From Betaproteobacteria bacterium (GTDB lineage Bacteria > Pseudomonadota > Gammaproteobacteria > Burkholderiales > Rhodocyclaceae): a stretch of 35,542 nucleotides of DNA. The DNA lies in NCBI GenBank assembly GCA_009779265.1, contig WREP01000027.1:1-35542 (forward strand), given 5' to 3'. A program made the translations under genes and the position numbers. The notes beneath the pieces are model-generated. The model had not been told where the DNA came from. It saw only the letters and a program-made list of their open reading frames with translations, and did not search any database. Positions within the stretch are counted from its first letter, which is position 1. Each line of letters begins with the position of its first letter. Positions 15,793-25,841 of this stretch are shown piece by piece.

Positions 15793-17016
15793 TCAGCTTC
15801 CAAAGACGACGGCTGAAATCATCAGATTGCCGTGAACATTGTGGTCGATCAGGCGCCCCTGTTCGCCGAAGGTGAAACAGGTGACGAACGGCGCCTCGCC
15901 CAGACTGTGCGCCACCGTGTCGGCCACGGAGCCGATTTCCTCGCCGACGGCGATCTTGCAGCCGGCGCAATAGACGACCAGCGCGCCAGCGACGGCGCGC
16001 GGATTCTCCAGGCCGCGCCGCGCTTCCTCGACGACGCGGCCGGCGCGCCGGATCAGGCGCCCGCGATCGCCATGCATGGCGTACACGCGGCTTCCCACCT
16101 CAAGATTACAGAATGTGCGCAGCCCCCCACCGGGCGACACCGACTCGGGGTGCACCAGCAGGTAATGCGCGACATCCTCGATCCGCCCCGCCTCGACCGC
16201 GATCGGGCGCATCGTCGTCTCGGCGAGAACGACGCCGCCCTCCGCCACTTGGCGGTCGATCAGCCCGCCGGTCCAGCGGTTGTAAACCACCGCCGCCGGC
16301 TCGTTGTCGATACTGACGATTTCGCGCCCCGCCATCGCGGTGACGATGCCGCTCTCGCCGGCAAGCATGCGGCCGATGCCGGTGACGATGCCGTTCGGGC
16401 CCAGCGGCTCATAGCCGCCCTGGAAGGAAAAGCCCAGTGGCGTCGAGGGAAAGAGCACGCCGACGACCAGTCCGTTGTCGAACACGCCCTCCGGGCCGAG
16501 CTGACGCCAGAACCCCAGGACATTTTCATCGGCCGATGTGCCGCCGATGATCGGACAGCCATCGCCAATCACACTGCACAGCCCCTTGATGACGGCCTCC
16601 TCGCTGCCTGGCGCCTGGTAAATCCAGATCAGCTCGGGCAGTTGTCCGGCGCAGCCACAGCTCGCCAGAGCGCGGCATAGCGCGTCCTGCGCGGCGGCGG
16701 CGGGATCGTCGCCGAGCCGCGCCGAGGCCGCGCCGTAGTCGCCGTCCTCGTCCTCGATCAGCAAGAGGCCGATCGACAGCGGACCGCCAAAACCGCGCTC
16801 GCTGGCCACGCCGCCGGACGAGGTGCCGCCCAGCAGCGTCGCGGCGGGAAAACTCTGGCGCAGCGCGTAATGCAGGAGATGGTCGTCATGCCCGCAGCCA
16901 TAAAACGCGAACACCATCCGTATCGCGTCGGCATGGGGGGGAAACTGCTCCCGCAGCACCTCGATGACGCCCAGCGTATCGGCGCCTTGCGCCGCGCAAC
17001 TGTAGAGGCGAGTCAT
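15793..17016 (-). CDS. FIST sensory domain protein
   Basis: A FIST-domain protein, a family proposed to sense small ligands such as amino acids in signal transduction. It has 407 residues: FIST_N about 30-220 (ATLLGGTSSGGVASERGFGG, then PIIGGTSADEN) and FIST_C about 240-390 (GREIVSIDNEPAAVVYNRW, ending with FCNLEVGSRVY and CFTFGEQGR). No membrane segment is visible. The ATG at 17016 has a strong AGAGGAAAT ribosome site. The GGDEF-EAL gene follows after 4 nt, suggesting that FIST acts as the separately encoded sensor for c-di-GMP output. Confidence 0.92.
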   Translation of the reverse strand: MTRLYSCAAQGADTLGVIEVLREQFPPHADAIRMVFAFYGCGHDDHLLHYALRQSFPAATLLGGTSSGGVASERGFGGPLSIGLLLIEDEDGDYGAASARLGDDPAAAAQDALCRALASCGCAGQLPELIWIYQAPGSEEAVIKGLCSVIGDGCPIIGGTSADENVLGFWRQLGPEGVFDNGLVVGVLFPSTPLGFSFQGGYEPLGPNGIVTGIGRMLAGESGIVTAMAGREIVSIDNEPAAVVYNRWTGGLIDRQVAEGGVVLAETTMRPIAVEAGRIEDVAHYLLVHPESVSPGGGLRTFCNLEVGSRVYAMHGDRGRLIRRAGRVVEEARRGLENPRAVAGALVVYCAGCKIAVGEEIGSVADTVAHSLGEAPFVTCFTFGEQGRLIDHNVHGNLMISAVVFGS

Positions 17017-17176
17017 GCGTCATTTCCTCTTGGCCGGAAAGGGCTGACAAGGCCGCTTTCGTGAAAATGATATGCAGATACTTAAAGTATAGTGCACTTG
17101 GCAAGCGCCTGCCCGTTTCCGGCGCCGGGACGAAGCCGCTCTCGACGCTGCCATCGGCTTTTCGGCGAATAACGTG

Positions 17177-17206
17177 TTGACAGGGCTTTTTTGGAGAATC
17201 TATAAT
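17177..17206 (+). promoter_or_regulatory. Consensus sigma-70 promoter of tRNA-Val
   Basis: TTGACA (17177-17182) and TATAAT (17201-17206), both perfect consensus, are separated by 18 bp. They are followed by a GC-rich GCGCGG discriminator and by the tRNA 5' end 14 nt after the -10 box. Confidence 0.92.
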
Positions 17207-17219
17207 GCGCGGCTTCTTC

Positions 17220-17296
17220 AGGCGGTTAGCTCAGTTGGTTAGAGCGCCACGTTGACATCGTGGAGGTCGTTGGTTCGATTCCAATACCGCCTACCA
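17220..17296 (+). tRNA. tRNA-Val(GAC)
   Basis: A 77-nt tRNA. The acceptor stem is AGGCGGT/ACCGCCT with discriminator A and encoded CCA. The anticodon arm is CCACG-TTGACAT-CGTGG with anticodon GAC. It lies upstream of thrS with a terminator hairpin between them. Confidence 0.95.
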
Positions 17297-17381
17297 GATT
17301 CCCGACAGGGTTGCGCGAATGCGTTTTTGAATTTGCCCGGCAATTCGGAAACCATAATCGAGTCAGCTCTCGTTCGATTAC

Positions 17382-17411
17382 AAAAGTGCGGCGCGTTCCG
17401 CACTTTTTTTT
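17382..17411 (+). terminator. Intrinsic terminator/attenuator before thrS
   Basis: Stem AAAAGTGCGG/CCGCACTTTT, loop CGCGTT, then a run of T. It ends only 15 nt before the thrS ATG. It terminates the tRNA-Val transcript. Because no strong separate thrS promoter is visible, it may also act as an attenuator of the thrS operon. Confidence 0.85.
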
Positions 17412-17426
17412 GCCCCGGGATTTGCC

Positions 17427-19343
17427 ATGCCCAATATCAAACTGCCTGATGGCTCCATCCGCTCATTCGAGCAGCCGGTCACCATCGCCCAAGTCGCCGC
17501 CAGCATTGGCGCCGGGCTGGCCCGCGCCGCGCTGGCCGGCAAGGTCGATGGCACGCTGGTCGATATCTCTTATCTGATTGAGCGCGACGCCGATCTCGCC
17601 ATCGTCACCGAGCGCGATGCGGAGGGGCTGGAGCTGATCCGCCATTCGACGGCCCACCTCCTCGCCTACGCCGTCAAGGAACTATTTCCCGAAGCGCAGG
17701 TCACCATCGGGCCGGTCATCGAAAACGGCTTTTATTACGATTTCGCCTACAAGCGCCCATTTACGCCGGAAGATCTGGCGGCCATCGAAAAGCGCATGGG
17801 CGAATTGGCGAAAAAGGACATCCCGGTCAGCCGCGAAGTCTGGCAGCGCGACGACGCCGTGCGCTTCTTCCTCGACCAGGGCGAGAAATACAAGGCCGAA
17901 CTGATTGCGGCGATTCCAGCCGATCAGCCGGTGTCGCTGTACCGCGAAGGCGATTTCATCGACCTCTGCCGCGGCCCGCACGTGCCGTCGACGGGCAAGC
18001 TCAAGGTCTTCAAATTGATGAAGGTGGCCGGCGCCTACTGGCGCGGCGATCACCGCAACGAACAATTGCAGCGTATCTACGGCACGGCCTGGGCCAAGAA
18101 AGAAGAACTCGACGCCCACCTGCACATGCTGGAAGAGGCCGAGAAGCGCGATCACCGCCGCCTGGGCCGGCAGTTCGACCTGTTCCACATGCAGGACGAA
18201 GCGCCGGGCCTGGTTTTCTGGCATCCGAAGGGCTGGGCGGTGTGGCAGGAAATCGAGCAGTACATGCGTCACGTTTATCGTGACAACGGCTATCAGGAAG
18301 TGCGCTGCCCGCAGATTCTCGACAAGACGCTGTGGGAAAAATCCGGTCACTGGGAACATTACAAGGACAACATGTTCACCACGTCCTCGGAAAACCGCGA
18401 CTACGCGGTCAAACCGATGAATTGTCCGGGGCATGTGCAGGTGTTCAACGCCGACCTGCGCTCCTACCGCGAACTGCCGCTGCGCTACGGCGAATTCGGC
18501 TCCTGCCACCGCAACGAGCCGACCGGCGCCCTGCACGGCCTGATGCGCGTGCGCGGCTTCGTCCAGGACGACGGCCATATCTTTTGCACCGAGGACCAGA
18601 TCGAAGCCGAGGTGACGGCCTTCAACGCGCTGGTGCGGAAGGTTTATGCCGATTTCGGCTTCACCGACGTCGCTGTCAAGCTGGCGCTGCGCCCGGACAG
18701 CCGGGTCGGTTCCGACGCCGTCTGGGACAAGTCCGAGGAGGCGCTGCGCCAAGGCTTGCGCGCCTCCGGTCTGGCGTGGACGGAATTGCCGGGCGAAGGT
18801 GCTTTCTACGGCCCGAAGATCGAATTCCACATCAAGGATGCCATCGGCCGTTCCTGGCAGTGCGGCACGATGCAGGTGGATTTCTCGATGCCGGGCCGGC
18901 TTGGCGCCGAATACGTCGACGCCAGCGACGAGCGCAAGACGCCCGTGATGCTGCACCGCGCCATTCTCGGCTCGCTCGAACGCTTCATCGGCATCCTGAT
19001 CGAAAATTTCGCCGGCGCCCTGCCGCTGTGGCTGGCGCCGACCCAGATCGTGGTTTTGAATATTTCCGAGAAGCAGGCCGATTATGCCGGCGAGATCGCC
19101 CAAAAGCTGCACCGGGCGGGTTTCAGGGCCGAATCCGATTTGCGCAACGAGAAAATAACCTATAAAATCCGAGAACATAGCTTGAACCGTCTGCCCTATC
19201 AGCTTGTCGTCGGCGACAAGGAAAAGGCGGAAGGACTAGTGGCCGTGCGTACCCGCGGCGGTCAGGACCTCGGACAGATGACTGTCGATGCCCTGATCGC
19301 GCGACTTCACGAAGAAGTCGCGGCGCGGAGTGGCACGGCTTAA
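17427..19343 (+). CDS. thrS: Threonyl-tRNA synthetase
   Basis: Charges tRNA-Thr with threonine in the cytoplasm. It has 638 residues, full length. Order: TGS domain (about 1-62, [20 protein letters not shown]), the HxxxH editing domain (about 63-225, with [10 protein letters not shown]), the class II catalytic core (about 240-535) and the anticodon-binding domain (about 540-636). Zinc and active-site elements include MNCPGH (about residue 333) and motif 2, [19 protein letters not shown]. The ATG at 17427 lies 15 nt after an intrinsic terminator. It is the first gene of the thrS-infC-rpmI-rplT-pheST-ihfA block; infC follows after 26 bp. Confidence 0.98.
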   Translation: MPNIKLPDGSIRSFEQPVTIAQVAASIGAGLARAALAGKVDGTLVDISYLIERDADLAIVTERDAEGLELIRHSTAHLLAYAVKELFPEAQVTIGPVIENGFYYDFAYKRPFTPEDLAAIEKRMGELAKKDIPVSREVWQRDDAVRFFLDQGEKYKAELIAAIPADQPVSLYREGDFIDLCRGPHVPSTGKLKVFKLMKVAGAYWRGDHRNEQLQRIYGTAWAKKEELDAHLHMLEEAEKRDHRRLGRQFDLFHMQDEAPGLVFWHPKGWAVWQEIEQYMRHVYRDNGYQEVRCPQILDKTLWEKSGHWEHYKDNMFTTSSENRDYAVKPMNCPGHVQVFNADLRSYRELPLRYGEFGSCHRNEPTGALHGLMRVRGFVQDDGHIFCTEDQIEAEVTAFNALVRKVYADFGFTDVAVKLALRPDSRVGSDAVWDKSEEALRQGLRASGLAWTELPGEGAFYGPKIEFHIKDAIGRSWQCGTMQVDFSMPGRLGAEYVDASDERKTPVMLHRAILGSLERFIGILIENFAGALPLWLAPTQIVVLNISEKQADYAGEIAQKLHRAGFRAESDLRNEKITYKIREHSLNRLPYQLVVGDKEKAEGLVAVRTRGGQDLGQMTVDALIARLHEEVAARSGTA

Positions 19344-19357
19344 TTATTGTTGTTTTC

Positions 19358-19372
19358 AGGGGATTCACCATA
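19358..19372 (+). promoter_or_regulatory. infC ribosome site with non-canonical ATA initiator
   Basis: AGGGGA followed by 6 nt and ATA. The strong Shine-Dalgarno fits an initiator that is discriminated against by IF-3 itself. Confidence 0.75.
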
Positions 19373-19897
19373 GCTCAGAACAAGGCGCATCGCCTCAACG
19401 AGGAAATTACGGTTCCGGAGGTTCGCCTCCAGGGAGTGGACGGCGAGCAGCTTGGGATCGTGAGTATCCGCGCTGCCTTGCAAGTGGCCGACGAAGCGGG
19501 CCTCGATCTGGTCGAGATCGCCCCCACGGCCAAGCCGCCGGTCTGCCGCGTGATGGACTACGGCAAGTTCAAGTACCAGGAACAAAAGCGCGCCCACGAG
19601 GCGAAGTTGAAGCAGAAGCAGGTCCAGGTCAAGGAAGTCAAGCTGCGCCCCGGTACTGACGAAAACGATTACCAGATCAAGCTGCGCAACATGCTGCGTT
19701 TCCTCGACGAAGAGGACAAGGTGAAAGTCACCTTGCGCTTCCGGGGCCGCGAAATGGCGCACCAGGAATTCGGCATGCGCCAGTTGGAAAGAATCAAGAC
19801 CGATCTCGAAGCCGTCGGGCAGGTCGAGCAGATGCCGAAAATGGAAGGGCGCCAGATGATCATGATCATCGCCCCGACCAAGAAGAAGCAGCAGTAG
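19370..19897 (+). CDS. infC: Translation initiation factor IF-3 (ATA start codon)
   Basis: IF-3 binds the 30S subunit, prevents 50S joining and proofreads the start codon. It has 175 residues when started at ATA 19370. That codon is preceded by AGGGGA (19358-19363) with 6 nt spacing and gives (M)[20 protein letters not shown], the conserved IF-3 N-terminus. The first ATG or GTG in frame (GTG 19436) would delete that segment. Conserved pieces include [30 protein letters not shown] and [12 protein letters not shown] non-AUG start is the known basis of IF-3 autoregulation (AUU in E. coli); ATA here should act the same way. Confidence 0.95.
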   Translation: MAQNKAHRLNEEITVPEVRLQGVDGEQLGIVSIRAALQVADEAGLDLVEIAPTAKPPVCRVMDYGKFKYQEQKRAHEAKLKQKQVQVKEVKLRPGTDENDYQIKLRNMLRFLDEEDKVKVTLRFRGREMAHQEFGMRQLERIKTDLEAVGQVEQMPKMEGRQMIMIIAPTKKKQQ

Positions 19898-20003
19898 TAG
19901 TTGGTCGCTCGCCGGCAACGGTGGGCAACAAAACAAGTGCTTTCGGGTAGAGCAAGCGTTCCCGCCGGGAACCACCTGACGGCATGTCATTAGGAGCAGT
20001 CAA
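19898..20003 (+). promoter_or_regulatory. rpmI leader with hairpin
   Basis: A 106-nt gap, long for this compact operon. It contains a GTTCCC-GCC-GGGAAC hairpin (19958-19972) enclosed by a possible GGTGG...CCACC pairing, and an AGGAG ribosome site (19992-19996). In E. coli, L20 represses rpmI-rplT translation through this leader. The same role here is inferred from position only. Confidence 0.35.
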
Positions 20004-20201
20004 ATGCCCAAAATGAAGACCAAGAGCGGCGCCAAAAAGCGCTTCTCGATTCGCGCCGGTGGCAGCATCAAGCGCAGTCAAGCCTTCAAGCGTCACATCC
20101 TGACCAAGAAGACCACCAAGAACAAGCGCCACTTGCGCGGCGTTGTCGGCGTTCATGAGAGCGACGCCGCGGCCGTCCGCGCCATGATGCCCTACGCATA
20201 A
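20004..20201 (+). CDS. rpmI: Ribosomal protein bL35
   Basis: A 50S subunit protein of 65 residues, very basic, with the family start [14 protein letters not shown] and [24 protein letters not shown] content. A strong AGGAG ribosome site precedes the ATG. rplT follows 12 bp later, and the pair is translated together and probably co-regulated by L20. Confidence 0.98.
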   Translation: MPKMKTKSGAKKRFSIRAGGSIKRSQAFKRHILTKKTTKNKRHLRGVVGVHESDAAAVRAMMPYA

Positions 20202-20213
20202 GGAGTCAGAACC

Positions 20214-20573
20214 ATGTCCCGAGTCAAACGTGGAGTAACGGCGCGCGCCCGTCACAAGAAGATTCTTGCTCAAGCCAAGGGCTACCGCGGCCGCCGCAAG
20301 AACGTTTATCGCATTGCCAAGCAGGCGGTGATGAAGGCCGGTCAGTACCAGTACCGTGACCGTCGTCAGCGCAAGCGCCAGTTCCGTACGCTGTGGATTG
20401 CCCGTATCAATGCCGCCGCGCGCGAGCTGGGCATGAAGTACAGCACCTTCATGAACGGCCTGAAAAAGGCCGACATCGAAATCGACCGCAAGGTTCTGGC
20501 CGATCTGGCCGTCTTCGATCAGCCGGCTTTTGCCGCCCTGGCCGCGCAGGCCAAGGCCAAGCTCGGCGCCTGA
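20214..20573 (+). CDS. rplT: Ribosomal protein bL20
   Basis: A 50S assembly protein of 119 residues. The N-terminal basic extension [20 protein letters not shown] and the C-terminal globular domain ([18 protein letters not shown]) are both complete. It is the likely autogenous repressor of rpmI-rplT. An AAGGAG ribosome site lies before the ATG. An intrinsic terminator follows within 15 bp. Confidence 0.98.
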   Translation: MSRVKRGVTARARHKKILAQAKGYRGRRKNVYRIAKQAVMKAGQYQYRDRRQRKRQFRTLWIARINAAARELGMKYSTFMNGLKKADIEIDRKVLADLAVFDQPAFAALAAQAKAKLGA

Positions 20574-20587
20574 GCGAAGGCTTGAAG

Positions 20588-21678
<1,091 letters not shown>

Positions 21679-21699
21679 TCCACCATTCGAGTTACGCCC

Positions 21700-24084
21700 A
21701 TGAAATTTTCCGAATCCTGGCTGCGCACCTTCGTCGATCCCGCGCTTTCGAGCGAGGAACTGTCCCATCGCCTGACCATGGCCGGCCTCGAAGTCGAGGA
21801 ATTGAAGCCGGTGGCGCCCGCTTTCGACCCGGTCGTCGTCGCCCAGGTGTTGACCGTCACCAAGCATCCCGATGCCGACCGCCTTAACGTGTGCCAGGTC
21901 GATACCGGCAACGGCGCGCCGGCGACCATCGTTTGCGGCGCCCCGAATGTCGCCGCCGGCCTCAAGGCGCCGTGCGCCCTGCCCGGCGCCCACCTGCCCG
22001 GCGGCATGACGATCAAGATGGCCAAGGTGCGCGGCGTCGAATCCTCCGGCATGTTGTGTTCGGCCAAGGAACTGGGCATCGCCGAGGATGCCGCCGGTCT
22101 TCTGATCCTGCCGACCGATGCGCCGGTTGGCCAGAATCTGCGCCAATACCTCGATCTCGATGACCACCAGTTTGAGTTGAAGCTGACGCCGAATCGCGCC
22201 GATTGCCTGTCCCTGCTCGGCGTCGCCCGCGAGGTCGGGGCGATTACCGGCGCCGCGCTCACGCTGCCGGAAATCGCCGACATCCCGGCAAGCATCGCCG
22301 ACACCCGCGCCATCGCGCTCGACGCGCCGGAAGCCTGCCCGCTGTATTGCGGCCGCATCATCAAGGACGTCGACGCCAAGGCGGCGACGCCGGAGTGGAT
22401 GCAGCGCCGGCTTGAACGCAGCGGCATCCGGGCAATTTCGGCTCTGGTCGACATCACCAATTACGTCATGCTCGAACTCGGCCAGCCGTTGCACGCCTTC
22501 GACAACACCAAGCTGAGCGGGACGGTGCACGCCCGTCTGGCACAGCCCGGGGAAAAACTCCTGCTCCTCAACGAGCAAACCATCGCCCTCGACAGCGATG
22601 TGCTGATGATTGCCGACGACGCCAAGCCGCTGGCCATGGCCGGCATCATGGGCGGCGAGGAGAGCGGCATCACGCTGGCAACGCGGGAACTCTTCCTCGA
22701 ATCCGCCTTTTTCGCGCCGGCCGCCATCGCTGGCCGCGCCCGGCGCTACGGCTTCAGCTCCGATGCCTCGCACCGTTTCGAGCGCGGCGTCGATTTCGCC
22801 GCCACCCGCCGCGCCCTCGAACGCGCCACGCAACTCATTCTCGCCATCTGCGGCGGTCAGGCCGGCCCGGTCGTCGAAGCCAAGGCCGCCCTGCCGCGCC
22901 GCGATCCGGTGCGTTTGCGCACCGCCCGGGCCGAGAAAGTGCTTGGTCTCACCCTCGGCGCCGAGCGCATCGCCGCCCTCTTCGCCGGGCTGGCGCTGCC
23001 TTGCCAACGCCAGGGCGACGATTTCCTGGTGACGCCGCCCTCCTGGCGTTTCGACATGGAGATCGAAGAAGATCTGATCGAGGAAATCGCCCGTCTTTAC
23101 GGTTACGACAATATCCCGGCGCCGGCCCCGCGCGGCCGTCTGGCGATGATGCCGCAACCGGAGGCGCAGCGCCCGGCCGCGCGCATCCGCCAGATGCTGG
23201 TCGACCGCGGTTATCAGGAAGTGGTCAATTTCGCCTTCGTCGAAGCCGACTGGGAAGCCGATTTCGCCGGCCGGACGGAAGAGAACGAACTGATCCGTCT
23301 GGCCAATCCCATCGCCAGCCAGATGGCGGTAATGCGTTCGACGCTGATCGGCGGCCTCGTCGCCAATCTGGCCACCAACCTGCGGCGTAAGCAAAGCCGT
23401 GTGCGCCTCTTTGAACTGGGCCGCTGCTTCAGTCGCGACGACCAGGGCGCGCCGGTAGCCGGCTTCAGCCAGCCCTGGCGTCTGGCCGGCCTCGCCTGGG
23501 GCGGCGCGCTGCCGGAAGGCTGGGCGAGCGGCGAGCGCGAGGCCGATTTTTACGACCTCAAGGGCGATCTCGAAGCCCTGCTGGCGCCCGCCGAAGTACG
23601 CTGGGAAAAAGCGACGCATCCCGCCCTGCACCCCGGCCGCGCCGCCCGCCTGGCGCTCGACGGGCAAGAAATCGGCTGGCTCGGCGAACTGCATCCGCAG
23701 TGGGTGCAAAAACACGAACTGACGCAAGCGCCCGTGGTCTTTGAACTGGATTTTGCCGCCCTCGGGACGGCACGGATTCCGGCCTTCGCCGAAGTGTCGA
23801 AATTCCAGCCCGTCATCCGCGATCTGGCGGTCGTCGTCGACCGGGACTTGCCCTTGCAGACCCTGCTCGATGCTCTGCAAGAGAGTCGACCAGCCTTGGT
23901 TCGCGATGTCCAGTTATTCGACTTATATGCCGGAAAGGGCGTCCCGGAAAACAAAAAAAGCCTTGCGTTTCGTATAGTTATGCAAGATACTCAACGGACT
24001 TTGCTAGATTCGGAAGTTGATGCTGTAATACAGCAACTGGTGTCCTGTCTTGAACAGGCATTCGGTGCTCGACTGCGTGCCTGA
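21700..24084 (+). CDS. pheT: Phenylalanyl-tRNA synthetase beta subunit
   Basis: Partner of PheS, required for tRNA binding and for editing Tyr-tRNA(Phe). It has 794 residues, full length. Order: EMAP-like tRNA-binding domain (about 40-150, [20 protein letters not shown]), B3/B4 editing domain (about 210-385), B5 (about 400-475), catalytic-like core, and a C-terminal ferredoxin-fold anticodon domain (about 700-794, [15 protein letters not shown]). Its stop overlaps the ihfA start by one base (TGATG). The last 150 bp are noticeably less GC-rich. Confidence 0.98.
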   Translation: MKFSESWLRTFVDPALSSEELSHRLTMAGLEVEELKPVAPAFDPVVVAQVLTVTKHPDADRLNVCQVDTGNGAPATIVCGAPNVAAGLKAPCALPGAHLPGGMTIKMAKVRGVESSGMLCSAKELGIAEDAAGLLILPTDAPVGQNLRQYLDLDDHQFELKLTPNRADCLSLLGVAREVGAITGAALTLPEIADIPASIADTRAIALDAPEACPLYCGRIIKDVDAKAATPEWMQRRLERSGIRAISALVDITNYVMLELGQPLHAFDNTKLSGTVHARLAQPGEKLLLLNEQTIALDSDVLMIADDAKPLAMAGIMGGEESGITLATRELFLESAFFAPAAIAGRARRYGFSSDASHRFERGVDFAATRRALERATQLILAICGGQAGPVVEAKAALPRRDPVRLRTARAEKVLGLTLGAERIAALFAGLALPCQRQGDDFLVTPPSWRFDMEIEEDLIEEIARLYGYDNIPAPAPRGRLAMMPQPEAQRPAARIRQMLVDRGYQEVVNFAFVEADWEADFAGRTEENELIRLANPIASQMAVMRSTLIGGLVANLATNLRRKQSRVRLFELGRCFSRDDQGAPVAGFSQPWRLAGLAWGGALPEGWASGEREADFYDLKGDLEALLAPAEVRWEKATHPALHPGRAARLALDGQEIGWLGELHPQWVQKHELTQAPVVFELDFAALGTARIPAFAEVSKFQPVIRDLAVVVDRDLPLQTLLDALQESRPALVRDVQLFDLYAGKGVPENKKSLAFRIVMQDTQRTLLDSEVDAVIQQLVSCLEQAFGARLRA

Positions 24085-24401
24085 TGGAAAAGACAAAGAT
24101 GACGCTGACCAAAGCCGAACTCGCCGACCTGCTTTTCGAGAAAGTCGGCCTCAACAAACGCGAAGCCAAGGACATGGTCGAAGCCTTTTTCGAGGAAATC
24201 TGCAATTCCCTCGAAACCGGCGATGGCGTGAAACTTTCCGGCTTCGGCAACTTCCAGTTGCGCGACAAGCCCCAGCGCCCCGGGCGCAATCCCAAGACCG
24301 GCGAGGAAATCCCCATCACGGCCCGGCGGGTCGTCACCTTCCACGCCAGCCAGAAGCTGAAGTCGGACGTGGAGCTAGCCTTCGATGGAAGCCCGGCATA
24401 A
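24084..24401 (+). CDS. ihfA: Integration host factor alpha subunit
   Basis: A nucleoid protein that bends DNA at specific sites as a heterodimer with IHF-beta, and a cofactor of many integrases. It has 105 residues. The dimerisation helices ([20 protein letters not shown]) are followed by the beta-arm region [20 protein letters not shown] with the intercalating Pro. The start overlaps the pheT stop by one base. The 3' end overlaps the MerR-like gene by 17 bp. Confidence 0.97.
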   Translation: MEKTKMTLTKAELADLLFEKVGLNKREAKDMVEAFFEEICNSLETGDGVKLSGFGNFQLRDKPQRPGRNPKTGEEIPITARRVVTFHASQKLKSDVELAFDGSPA

Positions 24402-24765
24402 AACCCACTCCGGCGACGAACTGCCGCCCATCCCCGCCAAGCGCTACTTCACCATTGGCGAAGTCAGCGAGCTGTGCGGCGTCAAGCCGCATGTGCTGCG
24501 TTACTGGGAGCAAGAATTTACCCAGTTGAAGCCGATCAAGCGCCGCGGCAACCGGCGCTACTACCAGCACCATGAAGTCCTGCTCGTGCGCCGCATCCGC
24601 GAACTGCTTTACAACCAAGGGTTTACGATCAGCGGCGCGCGCAATCGCCTGGACGAAAACGGCTCACCCATTAATGCCGTTAACATCGAAAAGGAAGCAG
24701 GGCCAAAGCCTGCCATCAGCCTGCGGCGGGAAATACAGTCGATTATCGACATACTGCGCCTTTGA
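24385..24765 (+). CDS. MerR-family transcriptional regulator
   Basis: A small MerR-type DNA-binding protein of 126 residues. The winged helix occupies about 20-90: [27 protein letters not shown], then [19 protein letters not shown]. The C-terminal part is short, with no metal-binding cysteine loop, so the signal it senses is unknown. It overlaps ihfA by 17 bp, as in many beta- and gammaproteobacteria, so it is co-transcribed. Its stop codon lies inside the -35 region of the tRNA-Pro promoter. Confidence 0.9.
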   Translation: MEARHKTHSGDELPPIPAKRYFTIGEVSELCGVKPHVLRYWEQEFTQLKPIKRRGNRRYYQHHEVLLVRRIRELLYNQGFTISGARNRLDENGSPINAVNIEKEAGPKPAISLRREIQSIIDILRL

Positions 24766-24789
24766 ACCCCAGCGCAATTCAGTTATAAT
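24762..24789 (+). promoter_or_regulatory. Promoter of tRNA-Pro/tRNA-Arg
   Basis: TTGAAC (24762-24767) and consensus TATAAT (24784-24789) are separated by 16 bp, with the tRNA-Pro 5' end 12 nt later. It overlaps the stop codon of the MerR-like gene. Confidence 0.85.
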
Positions 24790-24799
24790 AGAAGGCTTG

Positions 24800-24877
<78 letters not shown>

Positions 24878-24904
24878 TTTTTTCTTGTTTCGTCATCCCC
24901 TCGC

Positions 24905-24981
24905 GCGCCCGTAGCTCAACTGGATAGAGCAGCTGCCTTCTAAGCAGCAGGTCGGGGGTTCGAGTCCCTCCGGGCGCGCCA
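24905..24981 (+). tRNA. tRNA-Arg(UCU)
   Basis: A 77-nt tRNA with acceptor GCGCCCG/CGGGCGC, discriminator G and encoded CCA. The anticodon arm is GCTGC-CTTCTAA-GCAGC with anticodon TCT. It lies 27 bp after tRNA-Pro and is probably co-transcribed with it. Confidence 0.95.
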
Positions 24982-25229
24982 TGTGCTCGTCGGCGACCGC
25001 ATACGAACGGAATAACGCATGCTTGCGCTATCCGGCGCAGCGCAAAAAGCTCAGAAACGCCTGCAATTCACGCGACCAAGCAAGCTGTTCATCCGCGGAG
25101 TTGAACAGGGCCTGAATACCAGAATGCGCGCCATCGCCCGGACAGGAAAATGCAATCCGCATTTTCCTCGCTTCATCAATGCTATACTAAAAGATAATTC
25201 GCACTGACGATCTCACTGAAGCCGAGGCG
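24982..25229. other. Non-coding gap after tRNA-Arg with hairpin and -10 box
   Basis: No gene is seen. A perfect hairpin, AGGAAAATGC-AATCC-GCATTTTCCT, lies at 25144-25168. It lacks a downstream T run, so it is not a classical terminator. A TATACT -10-like box follows at 25183-25188. GC content drops through this stretch compared with the flanking core genes. Confidence 0.5.
25144..25168. repeat. Perfect 10-bp-stem hairpin
   Basis: AGGAAAATGC and GCATTTTCCT surround a 5-nt loop (AATCC). It could end the tRNA transcript or mark an element boundary. A TATACT box and the small-protein genes follow. Confidence 0.6.
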
Positions 25230-25295
25230 ATGAGTGTTCTTGAATTGTCAGCGGGAATTTGTGCTGCTGTGTATGGCGCCTGGTTTACTAACTAG
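25230..25295 (+). CDS. Possible 21-residue hydrophobic peptide
   Basis: The ATG at 25230 is preceded by GAGG at 7-8 nt spacing. The frame encodes MSVLELSAGICAAVYGAWFTN and ends at a TAG at 25293-25295. A TATACT box lies 41 bp upstream. Its composition (Ala/Gly/Cys/aromatic) resembles the first helix of the two membrane proteins that follow, so it could be a micro-peptide of the same locus or a truncated copy. Evidence is limited to the start context and position. Confidence 0.3.
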   Translation: MSVLELSAGICAAVYGAWFTN

Positions 25296-25325
25296 ACACT
25301 CATTTCTATGAAAGGGAGTTTGGTA

Positions 25326-25802
25326 ATGGAATTTCTTGGACATCCACGGGGCGCTCTCATGCTTTTGGCGGCCGTTTGTGGTGTGGCACTGTGCATACAT
25401 GCCTTTGTCGCTTACTACAGAGAGTACAGAGAGACTCACAACAAGTTCCCCAGACTTTACGAACCTGACGCCACCCCCGAGTTCACCGCCAGCCTTGAAA
25501 AGCTGATTCGTCGCGTATTTACGGCGCTATACAGCACATGCGCCGTGGTAGCAACCATTGCCGTTTCGCCTTACCTGCATGGTGTAACGGGAGTTTTTGC
25601 ATGGGTGGCGGTTGTTTGCCTTTTCATGCTGTGCATGAAGCCACTTCTCTCTCTCTGGATAGCCTGGCTCAAATATCTCGTAACGAATCCCTACAAGCAG
25701 ACCCAGGGCCTTGAAAAGCAAGTTCGTCTCACAAGCGCAGTAATCATCGGCATATGCGCCGTGGCGTGCTTCGTGATGGTAATTGTTATGCTGGCCGACT
25801 AA
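25326..25802 (+). CDS. Small membrane protein, paralogue A
   Basis: No known family recognised. It has 158 residues from the ATG at 25326, chosen because GGGAG lies 9 nt before it; an ATG six codons earlier is less likely. Three to four hydrophobic segments are visible: about residues 10-28 (ALMLLAAVCGVALCIHAFVA), 65-82, 85-108 and 135-157. They are separated by a charged loop containing ASLEKLIRRVFTALYSTC. It aligns with the next gene over most of its length (LLAAVC-VA-IHA, ASLEK--RRV-T, P-L-G), so the two are tandem paralogues. Codon use and GC are clearly lower than in the flanking core genes, suggesting acquisition. There is no signal peptide cleavage site and no catalytic motif. Confidence 0.75.
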   Translation: MEFLGHPRGALMLLAAVCGVALCIHAFVAYYREYRETHNKFPRLYEPDATPEFTASLEKLIRRVFTALYSTCAVVATIAVSPYLHGVTGVFAWVAVVCLFMLCMKPLLSLWIAWLKYLVTNPYKQTQGLEKQVRLTSAVIIGICAVACFVMVIVMLAD

Positions 25803-25841
25803 CCAGGCCATGCACTCACGCCCACAAAAGGAGATTTGACA

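Noticed and set aside
17297-17426. T-box-type riboswitch before thrS
   Set aside because: No specifier hairpin or T-box sequence is seen, and these elements are characteristic of Firmicutes. Only the plain terminator hairpin is supported.
25019-25207. 62-codon open frame after tRNA-Arg
   Set aside because: No ribosome site, and the frame runs through the perfect hairpin at 25144-25168. No coding character is evident.
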